Notes under the pieces: generated by a model
Seen by the model: the letters and a program-made list of their open reading frames with translations, nothing else
The model's database searches: none
Told to the model about the DNA's origin: nothing
Shown here: positions 26,701 to 36,680 of the stretch, one piece after another
How the letters are laid out: every line of letters begins with the position of its first letter
Position numbering within the stretch: position 1 is the stretch's first letter
Translations under genes and position numbers: made by a program
NCBI GenBank assembly: GCA_003344405.1
Contig: NOWV01000147.1
Span: 1 to 64,000, forward strand
Origin: Trichoplax sp. H2
Taxonomy: Eukaryota; Placozoa; Uniplacotomia; Trichoplacea
DNA: 64,000 nucleotides
Direction: 5' to 3'

Positions 26701-29453
26701 AGTCAGCATCAGTGAATAATTCTACAGTCAATTTTTAAATCGAACAGGAAATTGCAATAAAAATTAAGCAAGGTGTCATTACATCATGATCATCATCGTG
26801 GGGCTCATTGTACAATTCATCCGCAAGTCGAGATATTATTTTTAACTGCTTTTTAGTTTGATCTGGTTTTACCTAGATTTTATAATTGTATTGTTACTAA
26901 GACAGTAAATTGATTTAACTTCAACGTAAGTTACTTTTCCGCACAAACCTGTACATAATTACATTAGATTGCAATACCTTTATCGGTTTAGGTTTGAATA
27001 GATACGGTTGCCGTTTCTGGCGCTTTTTAATGTTCTCTTCTTCTTTAACTAATTTTTCAATGATTGCCACCTGTCGTTATTAGTAAGAACATCATGTCTA
27101 TAAGAAGTCATGCTATTGGTAAAATTCATGTCGTCATTGTTGAAGTCTTATACTCTATAATGGCGCATATAGGCATACATAAAGTATATAGCATATGGGT
27201 TATTGAACATTTTACCTGACGTTGCTCTCTCTCTGCCTCAAAATTTCTAAATTGCATAAAAAATTATTTAAGTAAGATGGAATCAATTAGCGGATAATCA
27301 GACTTGGCTGTAAATTTGCAGCAATGTAATTTAGTTATATATTAATGAATCCTGATGGATTTTATTACGTAATACTCACTTTTTGTCTTCGTCAAATTTT
27401 TTTAATTGTTGCTTGCGCAATATTTCAACATCTGGATTCCCTCCACGTTCTTTGATAAATTGACGTTCTTTCTGTTCCTTTAAATGGTCGTTATATGCCT
27501 TTTGCATATCTCTAGCATGAATTGCACGCATATTTTCCTATGATAAAAAATATTGAAGAAACATTCAAATTACTTTTGAATACCTAACACAGTTTTTCGG
27601 TATAGAAGGTTACATCCATAAAGGATTTAAAACATCCACTCCATAATAACGTACACGAGTAGCTTCAATTCGTTTCTTAAGGGATTGAACACTATTCATT
27701 CGCTTCTGAATCAACATTCGAGATTCATTTTCCTTTTTTAACTCTTCCTTCTTCATTCTAGGTTTAAATAGTTTTTTGGTAATTTTATAATCAAGTGTAG
27801 GTATTCATAAACTGTGCCATTATTGTACCTGGCGAGTGTTTCTTGCAAAAATGTTTGAGCTCGTTTTCTATTTTCTAGTGCATCATTTGCAGTCCGTTTA
27901 ACACGTTCAGCATCCTCACGAGCTTTAACAATTTCCATCCTTTAAAGTAAATGAAGATTATCTTCATTTAGCAAATGCTGATAGAAGATATATTTAAATT
28001 AAATAAAAAGAGCTTTTTAAAGGTAATAACCTTTGTTGCATTTTGAGATATCTAACGGCTGCCTTGCCATAATCTTCCTCCTTGTGGGCTCTGATAGTTG
28101 CTATTTCTGCCTTTCTGGTTTTCAATATTAGCTCTTGCTGTTCTAACTCTTCGTTTAATAAGACGTACTTGCTACGCTCCAACTGGGCTTTTGCTAAATC
28201 TAGCCTATAACAACAATTCATAAACATATGTAAAATCCAATAGTAAGTTTTTAGATACCGACTACTTTTTTCAAAATCTTACTCAGCTCGTTTTAGCTCC
28301 TCCGAAATGGAGGTTTCTACTTCTTGTTCCGAAGATAATTCAACGCACAACTTCGTGTAATGCGATTGCAATCGATAAATGGCAGCTCTAAAAGGATATA
28401 AATTTTTTTTATTTATAGTTTTAAGTATTGATTTTTAAGACTGTTATTTAACAAACCGTAATAAACCAGCATTCAATACGAAGTTATATCTCTTTCTATT
28501 AGCAATCGGCAGTCATGAAAGAGCTGCAAGTCACAACGATAACTTACTTATTATTTCTTTCTTCTAGCTCTGCTATTTCATCAGCAACTGCGTTACATTC
28601 GTCACTGAAAGCTTTCAATCGATCGTGACAATTTTTAACCTCTTCTCTGTATCGCAAAATGAAAGCGATAACCATGTGTAAAGGTTAATATAATTATGAC
28701 TGGGATTGGATCTACCTTTAATTCATGCAATAATTGAATTAATAGGTAGGTTACCTTAATTGAGCAGCTTGCACATCGTATCTTTCGACATCTTCATCAA
28801 GTTTGTTTAAAAACTGTCGAAGAGCCAACATTCTGATTCTCTCCTATGGGGAATAATATTTACTGCCCTATTAGTACCGTTCACTTAAAGATAAGAGAAC
28901 AATTACCGTACCTGTCTACTGATTTTAAAGGATTTCGATTGCTGAATGGGTTCATCTTCGTCATTACTGTCAGAATCGAGATCTTCCAATTCCCTAAGCA
29001 ATCATAATTAATCAGGGACAAGATATTGAACGATATTTAAGATATCTAGTGATAGGATTGTTATTCAATAGCTACGACAATCTAGGTGTTTTAATCATTT
29101 CTGCTAGCAACTGGCTACTAGGAATAGTATTAAAAAGATTGTAGTTTTTAACTTTCCTACCTTAAAATTTCTTCTAATCCTGGTCCATCATCTTCCAAAT
29201 CTTCATCATTGAAGTTGTCAGATTGTCTTGTAATGGCTAATCGGAATATCGATTGTAATATTATTATTATACTTTGAAGCGGTATTAATTCAATAGAATA
29301 GCCAGTATAATTAAACTACTAACACTTTGTACTTGTCGATTTTTCAGTAGTAGGAGAGTCCCCTTTCCGATCACGATCTGGACTTGAAAGACGAAATTCG
29401 TTATGGTTATCACTGTCCATTAGCTGATCCTCGTTTTGTATGGTGTCGCTCAT
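17731..29453 (-). CDS. CFAP74: CFAP74-like ciliary central-apparatus protein, about 46 exons
   Basis: Start ATG at 29453-29451, stop TAA at 17731-17733; roughly 1,700-1,800 aa. The N-terminal exons (29453 to about 26280) give an acidic head and then long coiled coils rich in Glu, Lys, Arg and Gln. From about 26 kb down, short exons encode repeated ASH/MSP-like beta domains with phrases such as LDFGQLCVGEKK, FLAQTGPFTVPLKIYKKK, VIDYGTVSVGESET and ILDFGNLL. A low-complexity Ser/Asp/Lys linker lies at about 23597-24101 and a basic one at 20887-21036. C-terminal exons resolved with matching phases: 19842-19997, 19576-19708, 19392-19458, 19163-19251, 18879-19005, 18626-18759, 18448-18516, 18306-18371 and 17731-17799 (ends RGMIITA). 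FAP74/CFAP74 belongs to the C1d projection of the 9+2 axoneme. HYDIN, CFAP65 and CFAP47 also have ASH repeats but lack this coiled-coil head. The family is recognised from memory; exons not listed here are approximate. Confidence 0.8.
21867..22043. repeat. 88-bp tandem duplication spanning a CFAP74 5' splice site
   Basis: Two adjacent copies, 21867-21955 and 21956-22043, share GGCTCAAGCCCTAAA...CTATTTTAT and end in TACATCRTTYAG. The copy next to the exon carries the functional donor (minus strand GAT|GTAAGTATG); the outer copy carries a decayed GTACGC. The duplication therefore includes the last bases of the exon and the start of the intron. Confidence 0.7.
24977..25053. repeat. Two 38-bp direct repeats in a CFAP74 intron
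   Basis: AAATAAGAAACGATAGGG, followed by ATACATAGATTTCATTTT, is present twice back to back with a single internal mismatch. It lies in the longest intron recognised in this gene (about 24573-25303). Confidence 0.8.
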
Positions 29454-29879
29454 GTTGATGTACAGTTATCAATACTTTAGGTCACTAAGTATGCTTAAAC
29501 AGATGGAAGTAACCAATAAAATATAAATTTATACTATCTAAAAATTAAGCTAAAGCAGTTGTTAATATTATGTTGCTATACAATAGCATAAACACGGTGC
29601 TAAAGCTTTTAAATTCTTATTAAAGTCAAGAATTTTTCGTGATATTTATTATACATATGATCGATTATTCATAACTCGTCTATGATGCTATAGTATCTCC
29701 AGAGCATATTGCATATACTCGATATTTATAGTATAATACACTATACTTAGTACGCTAGTAACATTCACTTTAAAGCATATACTACTGTCTATAGAGATAT
29801 GTAAGGTACTCGAAGTAAGTTTGTAAAAAAGAAAGATTAACTTGAAAGAAGTCCATGCAGAGAGTTCATTTACAAAATG

Positions 29880-29894
29880 GTTGCTATGAGCAAC
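29880..29894. promoter_or_regulatory. RFX X-box upstream of the CFAP74-like gene
   Basis: GTTGCTATGAGCAAC consists of two perfect inverted half-sites, GTTGCT and AGCAAC, separated by three bases. This matches the RFX consensus GTTGCY-N1-3-RGCAAC. RFX factors drive ciliary genes across animals. The site is about 430 bp upstream of the CFAP74 start codon, which would allow for a 5' UTR exon. A CATGCGCAT phrase (NRF1-like half-site) follows at about 29901-29909. Confidence 0.65.
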
Positions 29895-30934
29895 GTCGCC
29901 CATGCGCATTACTAACCAATTCGTGCCGGAGCAGCATCCTTGCTATTCTGATCTCTACTACGGTATACTGTACAGCACAGTATAGTCATTTCTATCGATT
30001 TTAGGACATACTACTGTAAGAATATCCAAGCCAATAAGGACTGATGGAAATAGCCATTAATGCCCTCTCGGTTACTAGCAATACGAGAGGATTCTATCTA
30101 CTAGGACGAAGCAATCTCTACGATGAAATAGTGAATGAGTTCATTTCTTATGCTGTATGGCGTACTGTAGACTATAAAATTGATTTACTTCAGGTATTAA
30201 AAATGCCATCATTTGGGCCGAATGCGGAAATTAGAATTTCACTTTTAACGTTTAAATCATGAACGAATATTTGCTAATTTTAATTAAAGCAGATGAAATG
30301 CGAGTTGCTGATTTAATTTCGAATTAGATTATAGCAGTAATAGACTAAAAAGCGCTTTGCATGTATTCATTATATAAACGAGTAATAGAGTTAGCAGCGT
30401 TGAACGGTATTTTTCATCTAGCTTAGGCATACGGCTGCTTTTCGTCAGATGCAAATAGCATATTGCTAGACAACCGCCATGAGCTTTAGCTACGTATACG
30501 CTTTTAGCGCTAAAGTACTCAGTACGATGATTTGCACTAGATTCCCCATTTAATATGAGCATTCGGACCTGATAGAATGCTCCGCACTGTGGAAGAAAAA
30601 GCTTTATTTATTTGTATGTACTAGTTAGCATGCATAAGCTCGTTCTAATTATTACCACTTTTTAGTTAGTCAACTAGTTTTTCAATTGCTATTAAATTGT
30701 CAAGACTATAATCTTGGTTGTCAAGATTTCTTCAGTAATAAATAGTAATAAATCTCTGACTACCTCGTCTACACTATCAGTGATGCTATAATTAGACTGT
30801 AGTATTTGGTCGTTAGAAGAGAATTATTTGGTGCTATAGCTAATCTCGCCTATTTAAGTCAGTAAGAGGCGTTCTTCATAAGCATTGGCGTGCGTAGATT
30901 ACTTTGTCACTAGTGGTGTGTGACAGTACTACAC
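29895..30934. other. Intergenic, no supported gene
   Basis: Divergent spacer upstream of CFAP74. Open frames at 30044-30262 (+) and 30329-30562 (-) have no recognisable motifs and no splice-linked neighbours. Words such as CTACAGTA and TACTGTAC are frequent from here to about 37 kb. Confidence 0.4.
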
Positions 30935-31350
30935 TTACTATATGTACTAACTTGATCTGTTATTCCTTAACGATGTGCTAGCTGCTTTATATCATCATAA
31001 TAATATTCATTTATAGACGTTGCGAATGCAAGTCCTTGACTCAGTAAAAATACGCGTACAATATAAAGGTTACATATACATATACATTCAGCAAAAAGGT
31101 ATGCGTCAAATAAACGAGCAGGGGTCTAGTAAAAGCTACAACGTGGTTGCTTGTATCCAACCCTGCATGCGGCATCCAGTCCACTGGTTCTATGTGCAGA
31201 AGCAGTTAAATGCCTATGCAGTATCTTTACGTTGTTATATGATACTTTAGTTTTAGTTGAGGGAATATTGAACATGTTCAAACTAGTCCATCAGCCTTGA
31301 ACAGGTCTAGTGATATCGTGTATTATCATCGTCTATAAATTCATACTGTA
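30935..31350. repeat. Long direct repeat, copy 1
   Basis: Shares a run of about 400 bp with 31419-31790, beginning ACTAACTTGATCTGTTATTC and including TTTATATCATCATAATAATATTC, GGTATGC, GTTGTTATATRATACTTTAG and GGAATATTGAAC. Divergence is moderate with several small indels. An open frame at 31020-31250 lies within it and is not conserved in copy 2. Confidence 0.8.
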
Positions 31351-31418
31351 CAGTATATATCTACAAATGTATAGTAGAAGTAATATTAAAACCTTCATTT
31401 CTTTATAAGTACAGTATA

Positions 31419-31790
31419 CTTACTACACGTACTAACTTGATCTGTTATTCCTTAACAACGTTCTAGCTGCCTTATATCATCATAATAATATTCATTTATC
31501 GACGTTGCAAATGTAATTCTTTGCCTCAGTACAAATACCCATACAATAGATAGGTTATATGCAAGTACATTTAACAAAAAAGGTATGCATGAAGTAGAAC
31601 GAGTAGGAGTTTTGCTAAAAGCTATAGCAGTTCAATTGCCTATACAATATCTCTACAGTATCTCTACGTTGTTATATAATACTTTAGCTTTAGTTGAAGG
31701 AATATTGAACTCGTTCAAACTAGTCGGTAAGCCTTGAATAGCGTCTAGTTATATCATGTATTATCGTCTATAAATGAATACTGTCTAAAT
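31419..31790. repeat. Long direct repeat, copy 2
   Basis: Second copy of the direct repeat that starts at 30935, offset by about 485 bp. No target-site duplication or coding capacity was recognised, so a segmental duplication is as likely as a mobile element. Confidence 0.8.
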
Positions 31791-32329
31791 ACGCGTATAT
31801 ATGCAAATGTACACTAAAAGTCATATTAATTAGTTTTACCTACAATTCTAATCAATCAATCAACTATATACCGTGTATATGCTACGCATACAGTTATCCA
31901 TTTGTAGTCGTAGAGCAGTAACACTGTCCAAGGGATTCTCTACACGATATCACCAGTAGTACACAGTATCAATAATTATAATTAATAATTCTATGGTTGC
32001 TTCTTGGAGGCGGATCATTAATTATGTAAGCAGCGATGGCATCAATACTGTATTGATCCTTTAGCAAAATAATAGCGATTCAACATTGATTGCCAAAGCC
32101 TTGACTAAAACTACTGCTTCTCACTAGTGCATAAGACAGTTTTTACAATCGAAAGAAATGATACAGCAAATTATACCACTGTGTATAGAGATGACTCAAG
32201 AGCCATCTTGCCTTGTCTCCTATTAAGGGGAAATAGTCGTCACTGCTGTGGAAATACAACCTATTCAATCCAAAATAAAATTAGTCTAGCGCAAAATTAC
32301 ATTGAAATCGATCCTTCTATCGAACAACG
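31791..32329 (+). other. Upstream region of the serine carboxypeptidase gene
   Basis: Probable promoter and 5' UTR of the gene at 32330. A 68-codon frame (32127-32333) ends in ATGA over the carboxypeptidase start. It has no recognisable motif and is best treated as 5' UTR or an upstream ORF. Confidence 0.35.
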
Positions 32330-33673
32330 ATGAGTTTATTGATTCAATTATCCGTAGCTATTGCATTCTTACTACTCAATGGCGTCATTGATGGATCCAA
32401 TCCGGGTGATAGTGATGAAGTAACTGCATTGCCAGGACTGTCGATTCCTTTACCTTTTAAACATTACTCCGGTTATTTACAGGGTGTTGATAGCAATACT
32501 CAGTTACATTATTGGTTCGCTGAATCTTATGGTAATCCTGCAAGCGATCCTTTAATATTATGGATGAACGGTGGTCCTGGTTGTAGTTCATTGGATGGAC
32601 TACTAACCGAGCATGGACCTTTTAGTGTCAATGATGATTTAACCATTTCTTTACGTAATACTTCGTGGAATAAATTTGCTAACGTCATCTATCTTGAATC
32701 ACCAGCAGGTGTTGGATTTTCTTACGGACCATCGTCCAATTTATCGGATATTACAACGGCAGAGAATAACTACGCTGCTCTTAAAGCATTCTTTAAAAAA
32801 TTTCCTACATTCGCCAATCATGACTTCTACATTACAGGCGAAAGTTATGCTGGCGTTTACGTTCCTACGTTAGCCACTCGTGTTGCTAATGATAGTACAA
32901 TCCGATTAAAAGCGATTGCTATTGGCAATGGCATTCTAGACAGGACTAAAAATCTCGATTCATTAATGTATTACGGTTACTATCACGGCCTATTGGGTGG
33001 CCAACTATGGAATGGCTTGCAAGTTGCGTGTTGCAGTGGCAGTAGCTGCCAATATGCAAATAGTAATAATTTCCTATGTTCTCATCGAGTTCGCTCTGCT
33101 ACTAATTTAATTTGGGGCGATGGCCTAAACCTGTATAGTATCTATGAGGATTGTTTAAAAGTTCGACAAACTTTAGCCATTAGAAATCATCTACAAGACT
33201 CTAACCAACCTCTTTATGGAACCCCACCTTGCTTTACAGAGAGTATACTATCCAAATATTTAAATAGCGATGCAGTTCTGAAGGCGTTACATATTGCCAA
33301 GCAGGCTCCAAAATGGACGATCTGTAATTTTATTGTCAACCTCAATTATCAAAGGACCTATCCTTCTGTTATCCATTTCTTAAAGAATCTGTCATCCAAA
33401 ATGCGCGTCTTATTATATTATGGCGATGCCGATGCTGTGTGCAATTTTATAGGTGGACTTTGGAGTGCTGAAGCAATCCAAGCCCCCAAAATCGACGACT
33501 ATAAACCATGGTATATTAACACCACATACGGCAAAACAGTTGCAGGTTTTATACAGCGATATGATAACCTCGATTTTGTGACTGTTAAAGGAGCTGGACA
33601 CTTAGTCCCAACAGATCAGCCTGATGCTGCCTTTCGACTGATGGAAACTTTTATAGGCGGTCATAGTTTATAA
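32330..33673 (+). CDS. Serine carboxypeptidase, cathepsin-A-like (S10 family)
   Basis: A single uninterrupted 447-aa frame. Residues 1-22 form a signal peptide, so the product enters the secretory pathway and is likely lysosomal or secreted. The S10 fold is evident: NGGPGCSS (80-87) forms the oxyanion region, S172 in GESYAGVY is the nucleophile, D368 in YGDADAVCNF is the acid and H424 in GAGHLVP completes the triad. The paired Glu-containing motif ESPAGVGFSY (123-132) is the family's substrate-binding stretch. The enzyme removes C-terminal residues at acidic pH; animal cathepsin A also stabilises lysosomal glycosidases, which cannot be judged here. Length is normal for the family. The absence of introns contrasts with the intron-rich neighbours and suggests a retrocopy or intron loss. 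Confidence 0.95.
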   Translation: MSLLIQLSVAIAFLLLNGVIDGSNPGDSDEVTALPGLSIPLPFKHYSGYLQGVDSNTQLHYWFAESYGNPASDPLILWMNGGPGCSSLDGLLTEHGPFSVNDDLTISLRNTSWNKFANVIYLESPAGVGFSYGPSSNLSDITTAENNYAALKAFFKKFPTFANHDFYITGESYAGVYVPTLATRVANDSTIRLKAIAIGNGILDRTKNLDSLMYYGYYHGLLGGQLWNGLQVACCSGSSCQYANSNNFLCSHRVRSATNLIWGDGLNLYSIYEDCLKVRQTLAIRNHLQDSNQPLYGTPPCFTESILSKYLNSDAVLKALHIAKQAPKWTICNFIVNLNYQRTYPSVIHFLKNLSSKMRVLLYYGDADAVCNFIGGLWSAEAIQAPKIDDYKPWYINTTYGKTVAGFIQRYDNLDFVTVKGAGHLVPTDQPDAAFRLMETFIGGHSL

Positions 33674-33749
33674 TAATAATGTGTTGCCGTGAAGATAGTA
33701 TTCTATCAATTTATTGGCAACATGGGCTCATTTACAGGCCGTAATAACG

Positions 33750-33755
33750 AATAAA
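33750..33755 (+). terminator. Candidate polyadenylation signal
   Basis: AATAAA about 75 bp after the stop codon of the carboxypeptidase gene, a typical distance. In AT-rich DNA the hexamer is common by chance. Confidence 0.35.
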
Positions 33756-34124
33756 GTAGAAAATGATAATCGAAAAGTTGTTGAAAACGGCAATTTCCGT
33801 AGGATCGTCAAGTCCGATGGACAGGATCTTGAAAATCTTGTGGATATTAGATGCACTTTATTCTATTTGTAAATTATGAAATGACCTAATAATGATATGA
33901 TTATTGGCTATAAAATAGTTGTCCTACGCAAAGATAGAAATCCTTATAAACATTTTCAATTGGAGTAGGATCTGCAGATCATAATCTATCATTGACCCAC
34001 AGGGATATATTTCTCTCGGTGATCTTCCAAAAAATCAGTTAAGTGATAAACTACAGTATGGTCATTTAATGTACATTCATTGTAGATGGTGTAAATGTTT
34101 GATGTACTCGGTTGGACTGTATAG

Positions 34125-34310
34125 AATTGTTACATGAATCTGTAGATTGATTTTTACAACACTGTGCATCAGCATGTTGTATCCTATATCACTAGTTATA
34201 CCATTAAAAGTAGATTGTTGCATGAATCTGTAGATTGATTTTTACAATACTGTGCATCAGCATGTTGTATCCTCCTATTTCACTAGTTATACCATTAAAA
34301 GTAGATTGTT
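34125..34310. repeat. Tandem duplication of about 88-92 bp
   Basis: ATTGTTRCATGAATCTGTAG through CACTAGTTATACCATTAAAA is present twice in a row. The copies differ by two substitutions and a small insertion (TCCTATATC against TCCTCCTATTTC), so the event is recent. Confidence 0.9.
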
Positions 34311-34505
34311 AGTTTATTGTACATTATTTATGTGACTTAGCATACACATTGCATGGACTTTTCCATTAACTTTCCTGATACGAAATTCATCAATGGACCT
34401 AACGATATTCCCTTTAATTAATTTATTAAATAATTATAACGGCTGAGAACAAACTGTAGCTGATAGGTCAATTACATAATTTATGTTCATATTATCAATT
34501 ATTCT

Positions 34506-34652
34506 ATGTACAAGTATTTAAAGTTATTTTCTGTAGGTATCTTGGCTTTGTTAGTTAGCATTGCCAATATGTGTATATCTTACTATTCAGAGTTCAATCA
34601 AGGAATAAATGAAAGATTAAGACTAATCGGTGCATCAGATTTAAATTACTAA
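34506..34652 (+). CDS. Possible 48-aa secreted or membrane mini-protein, uncertain
   Basis: ATG at 34506 opens a 48-codon frame with a classic signal sequence or anchor: MYKYLK followed by a hydrophobic core (LFSVGILALLVSIA), then a polar tail with EFNQGINERLRL and stop TAA. It could be a small secreted peptide, the first exon of a longer type II membrane protein, or chance. No downstream exon was identified. Confidence 0.25.
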   Translation: MYKYLKLFSVGILALLVSIANMCISYYSEFNQGINERLRLIGASDLNY

Positions 34653-35702
34653 TTGATCAATTTTGTGAAACTCGTTCATGAAATATTAGAGCACAGTATG
34701 CTAACGTCTTCAGTCAACGAAATTTTAAATCCTTATTGGTTTTAGTTCATGGAAATGTCTCGTACAGTTAAAAATTCAATGAAACGGGATACGAACATGT
34801 CATGTCTATGGATTAAAACATTTTGTTTACTAACTATACGCATAAGTGCACTTCCTCTACAGTAAGTAAATTAGCTGTAGACTCTGCAGTACTACAGTAG
34901 GTAGTTTTCGAGCGGAGAAGTACAAAAATACCTCGTATAGCTCTACAGTATTGTCAAATCCTACAAAGGTAAACACGAAGCCGATCCAAAAGTTAAAGAG
35001 TAAAAATGCAAAGTTTTATTGCATACAGCCAGTACACTACCAAGGTAAACATGATTATAACAACAGTCACTGAGCAGCAAATTTACAATGTAATTTTAAA
35101 CTTACCAGCTAAAACAGAAGGTCCATTTCCAGCCAACCTATAATTCTAAAATTGTCGCGCTAGGCAGTCGGCTGCAATAAGAGCACAGTCTACTACAGTC
35201 TGCTGCAAGCACTATGCATGTGAGTCAAAAGTTGCCATCGCCGCTTGCTGCAATTTTTGCATTCCTGAAGGTGGAATAACTTCTGAATAAATAAATAAAC
35301 AAAACAACATTATTAGATGATGCTTATAATGATTAGCCGAAAGATGGAGGATCTGGGTGCAAGTAGCATACTGTAAATACAGCGCCATACCTCTTGATCC
35401 AGAGAGATCGGTGTCTTTGATCTTATCTCTGGGGCTAAAATCTCTATTAGTGCTAGGCTTTCCAAGGGTTATGCAGACTTGAAGACGCTAATGTTGAAAT
35501 TGATTAGACATTTTGGCAGAGTACTGTACTGTACTGTACACGAGGACTACTAAAGAAGGCATCGTAATAATTCCAGCTGTACAACTACAGTGTCCATGTG
35601 CGACAAGTCCTTCCATTTTATCTGATGCAAATAAGACAAGTAAGAAAAATTCTCATCAAAATTTGAAAACAGATCTAATATTATTATGATTATCATTACT
35701 AG

Positions 35703-36680
35703 TTGATAGTGATATATATTCTACTGGATTTCGCTTGCCATTGCCTAATTTGCAATTGTTTACCTGATATAGTTAAAAGAAGCATTATGCTTACACTTTC
35801 AGCGTTCTTGCCTGCAACTTTAACAACGATCATTGCCTGCACGACAATTTTGGTAGTTGTCATCACTTGCTATGTGCAGTCACGACCAAAATGGACAAGG
35901 CCTTGTCCTCCAAAGAAAGAAAATTACGATGTACAGCAAGGCGTTGTATTGCTATTTCAACTGGAGCGGAACTGCACTGTACCTAGTCTAGCGGCTTACG
36001 TTTTAAAACTTGAAACTTATTTACGTATGGCCGAAATCCCGTATAAAAATGATCATAGCTTTACTTTATCCAGTAAAGGTAAAGTTCCTTGGATTATTGT
36101 TAACGGCAAAGAAGTTACGGATTCATCATTTTGTATTGAATACTTGAGTCAGGAATTTGATAAAGACCTGGATAAAGGCTTGAATGAAGAAAGTAAAGCT
36201 GTTGGTCGAATGTTAACCAAAACGATGGAAGAGAATACGTTTTGGGCCACCATTGAACAAGCCAGACTCTATGATGGCTTAGACGAATGGTTGGATCTTG
36301 TAGATGTCAACTCGTCAATGCGATCCTTCTTCAAAAATCAAGGCCCAAAAATCGTGAAAGAATATAGTTGGGGACATGGCATAGGAAGGCATTCCTCGCA
36401 AGAAATACATCATATAGGTGAATTGGACCTACGATCCTTTTCAGTCATTCTTGGCTCTAAGAAATACTTCCTTGCTGATTATCCCACTACGGTTGATGCA
36501 TGCATGTTTGGATTTTTGGCAAATATGCTATATGCTGTACCCAAATCGTCCCCATGCTATCGTTTGTTAACTACGGAATTGACAAATCTTGTGGATTATG
36601 TCGAAAGAATGAAAGCAAAGTATTGGCCAGATTGGGAAGAAATCACCAGCAGGGCACCTAGAGGTAGTCTCGGTCACTGA
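35703..36680 (+). CDS. FAXC-like (failed axon connections) GST-fold membrane protein
   Basis: A single-exon frame of 325 aa. The likelier start is the second Met (35787, residue 29): it directly precedes a hydrophobic segment (about 31-57) that would anchor the protein. A thioredoxin/GST-N-like region follows (80-150; GKVPWIIVNG near 126-135) and then a GST-C-like region with the diagnostic phrases WGHGIGRHSSQE (223-234), LGSKKYFLADYPTTVDA (250-266) and LANMLYAVP (272-280). These phrases are typical of the FAX/FAXC and metaxin-related family. Drosophila fax acts in axon development; the molecular activity is unknown and glutathione chemistry is not established. It lacks introns, like the carboxypeptidase upstream. 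An AATAAA lies about 500 bp downstream. Confidence 0.85.
   Translation: MIVIYILLDFACHCLICNCLPDIVKRSIMLTLSAFLPATLTTIIACTTILVVVITCYVQSRPKWTRPCPPKKENYDVQQGVVLLFQLERNCTVPSLAAYVLKLETYLRMAEIPYKNDHSFTLSSKGKVPWIIVNGKEVTDSSFCIEYLSQEFDKDLDKGLNEESKAVGRMLTKTMEENTFWATIEQARLYDGLDEWLDLVDVNSSMRSFFKNQGPKIVKEYSWGHGIGRHSSQEIHHIGELDLRSFSVILGSKKYFLADYPTTVDACMFGFLANMLYAVPKSSPCYRLLTTELTNLVDYVERMKAKYWPDWEEITSRAPRGSLGH

Larger units (their letters stand above)
33756..35702. other. Intergenic, mostly featureless
   Basis: Apart from the duplication at 34125-34310 and a mini-ORF at 34506-34652, no gene was seen. A short GTACT pentamer run lies at about 35519-35540. The last few hundred bases should contain the promoter of the FAXC-like gene. 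Confidence 0.4.

Noticed and set aside
30044-30562. Two frames of 72 and 77 codons on opposite strands
   Set aside because: No motif, signal sequence or splice context; lengths are expected by chance.
31020-31250. 76-codon plus-strand frame
   Set aside because: Inside direct repeat copy 1; the corresponding frame in copy 2 is broken.
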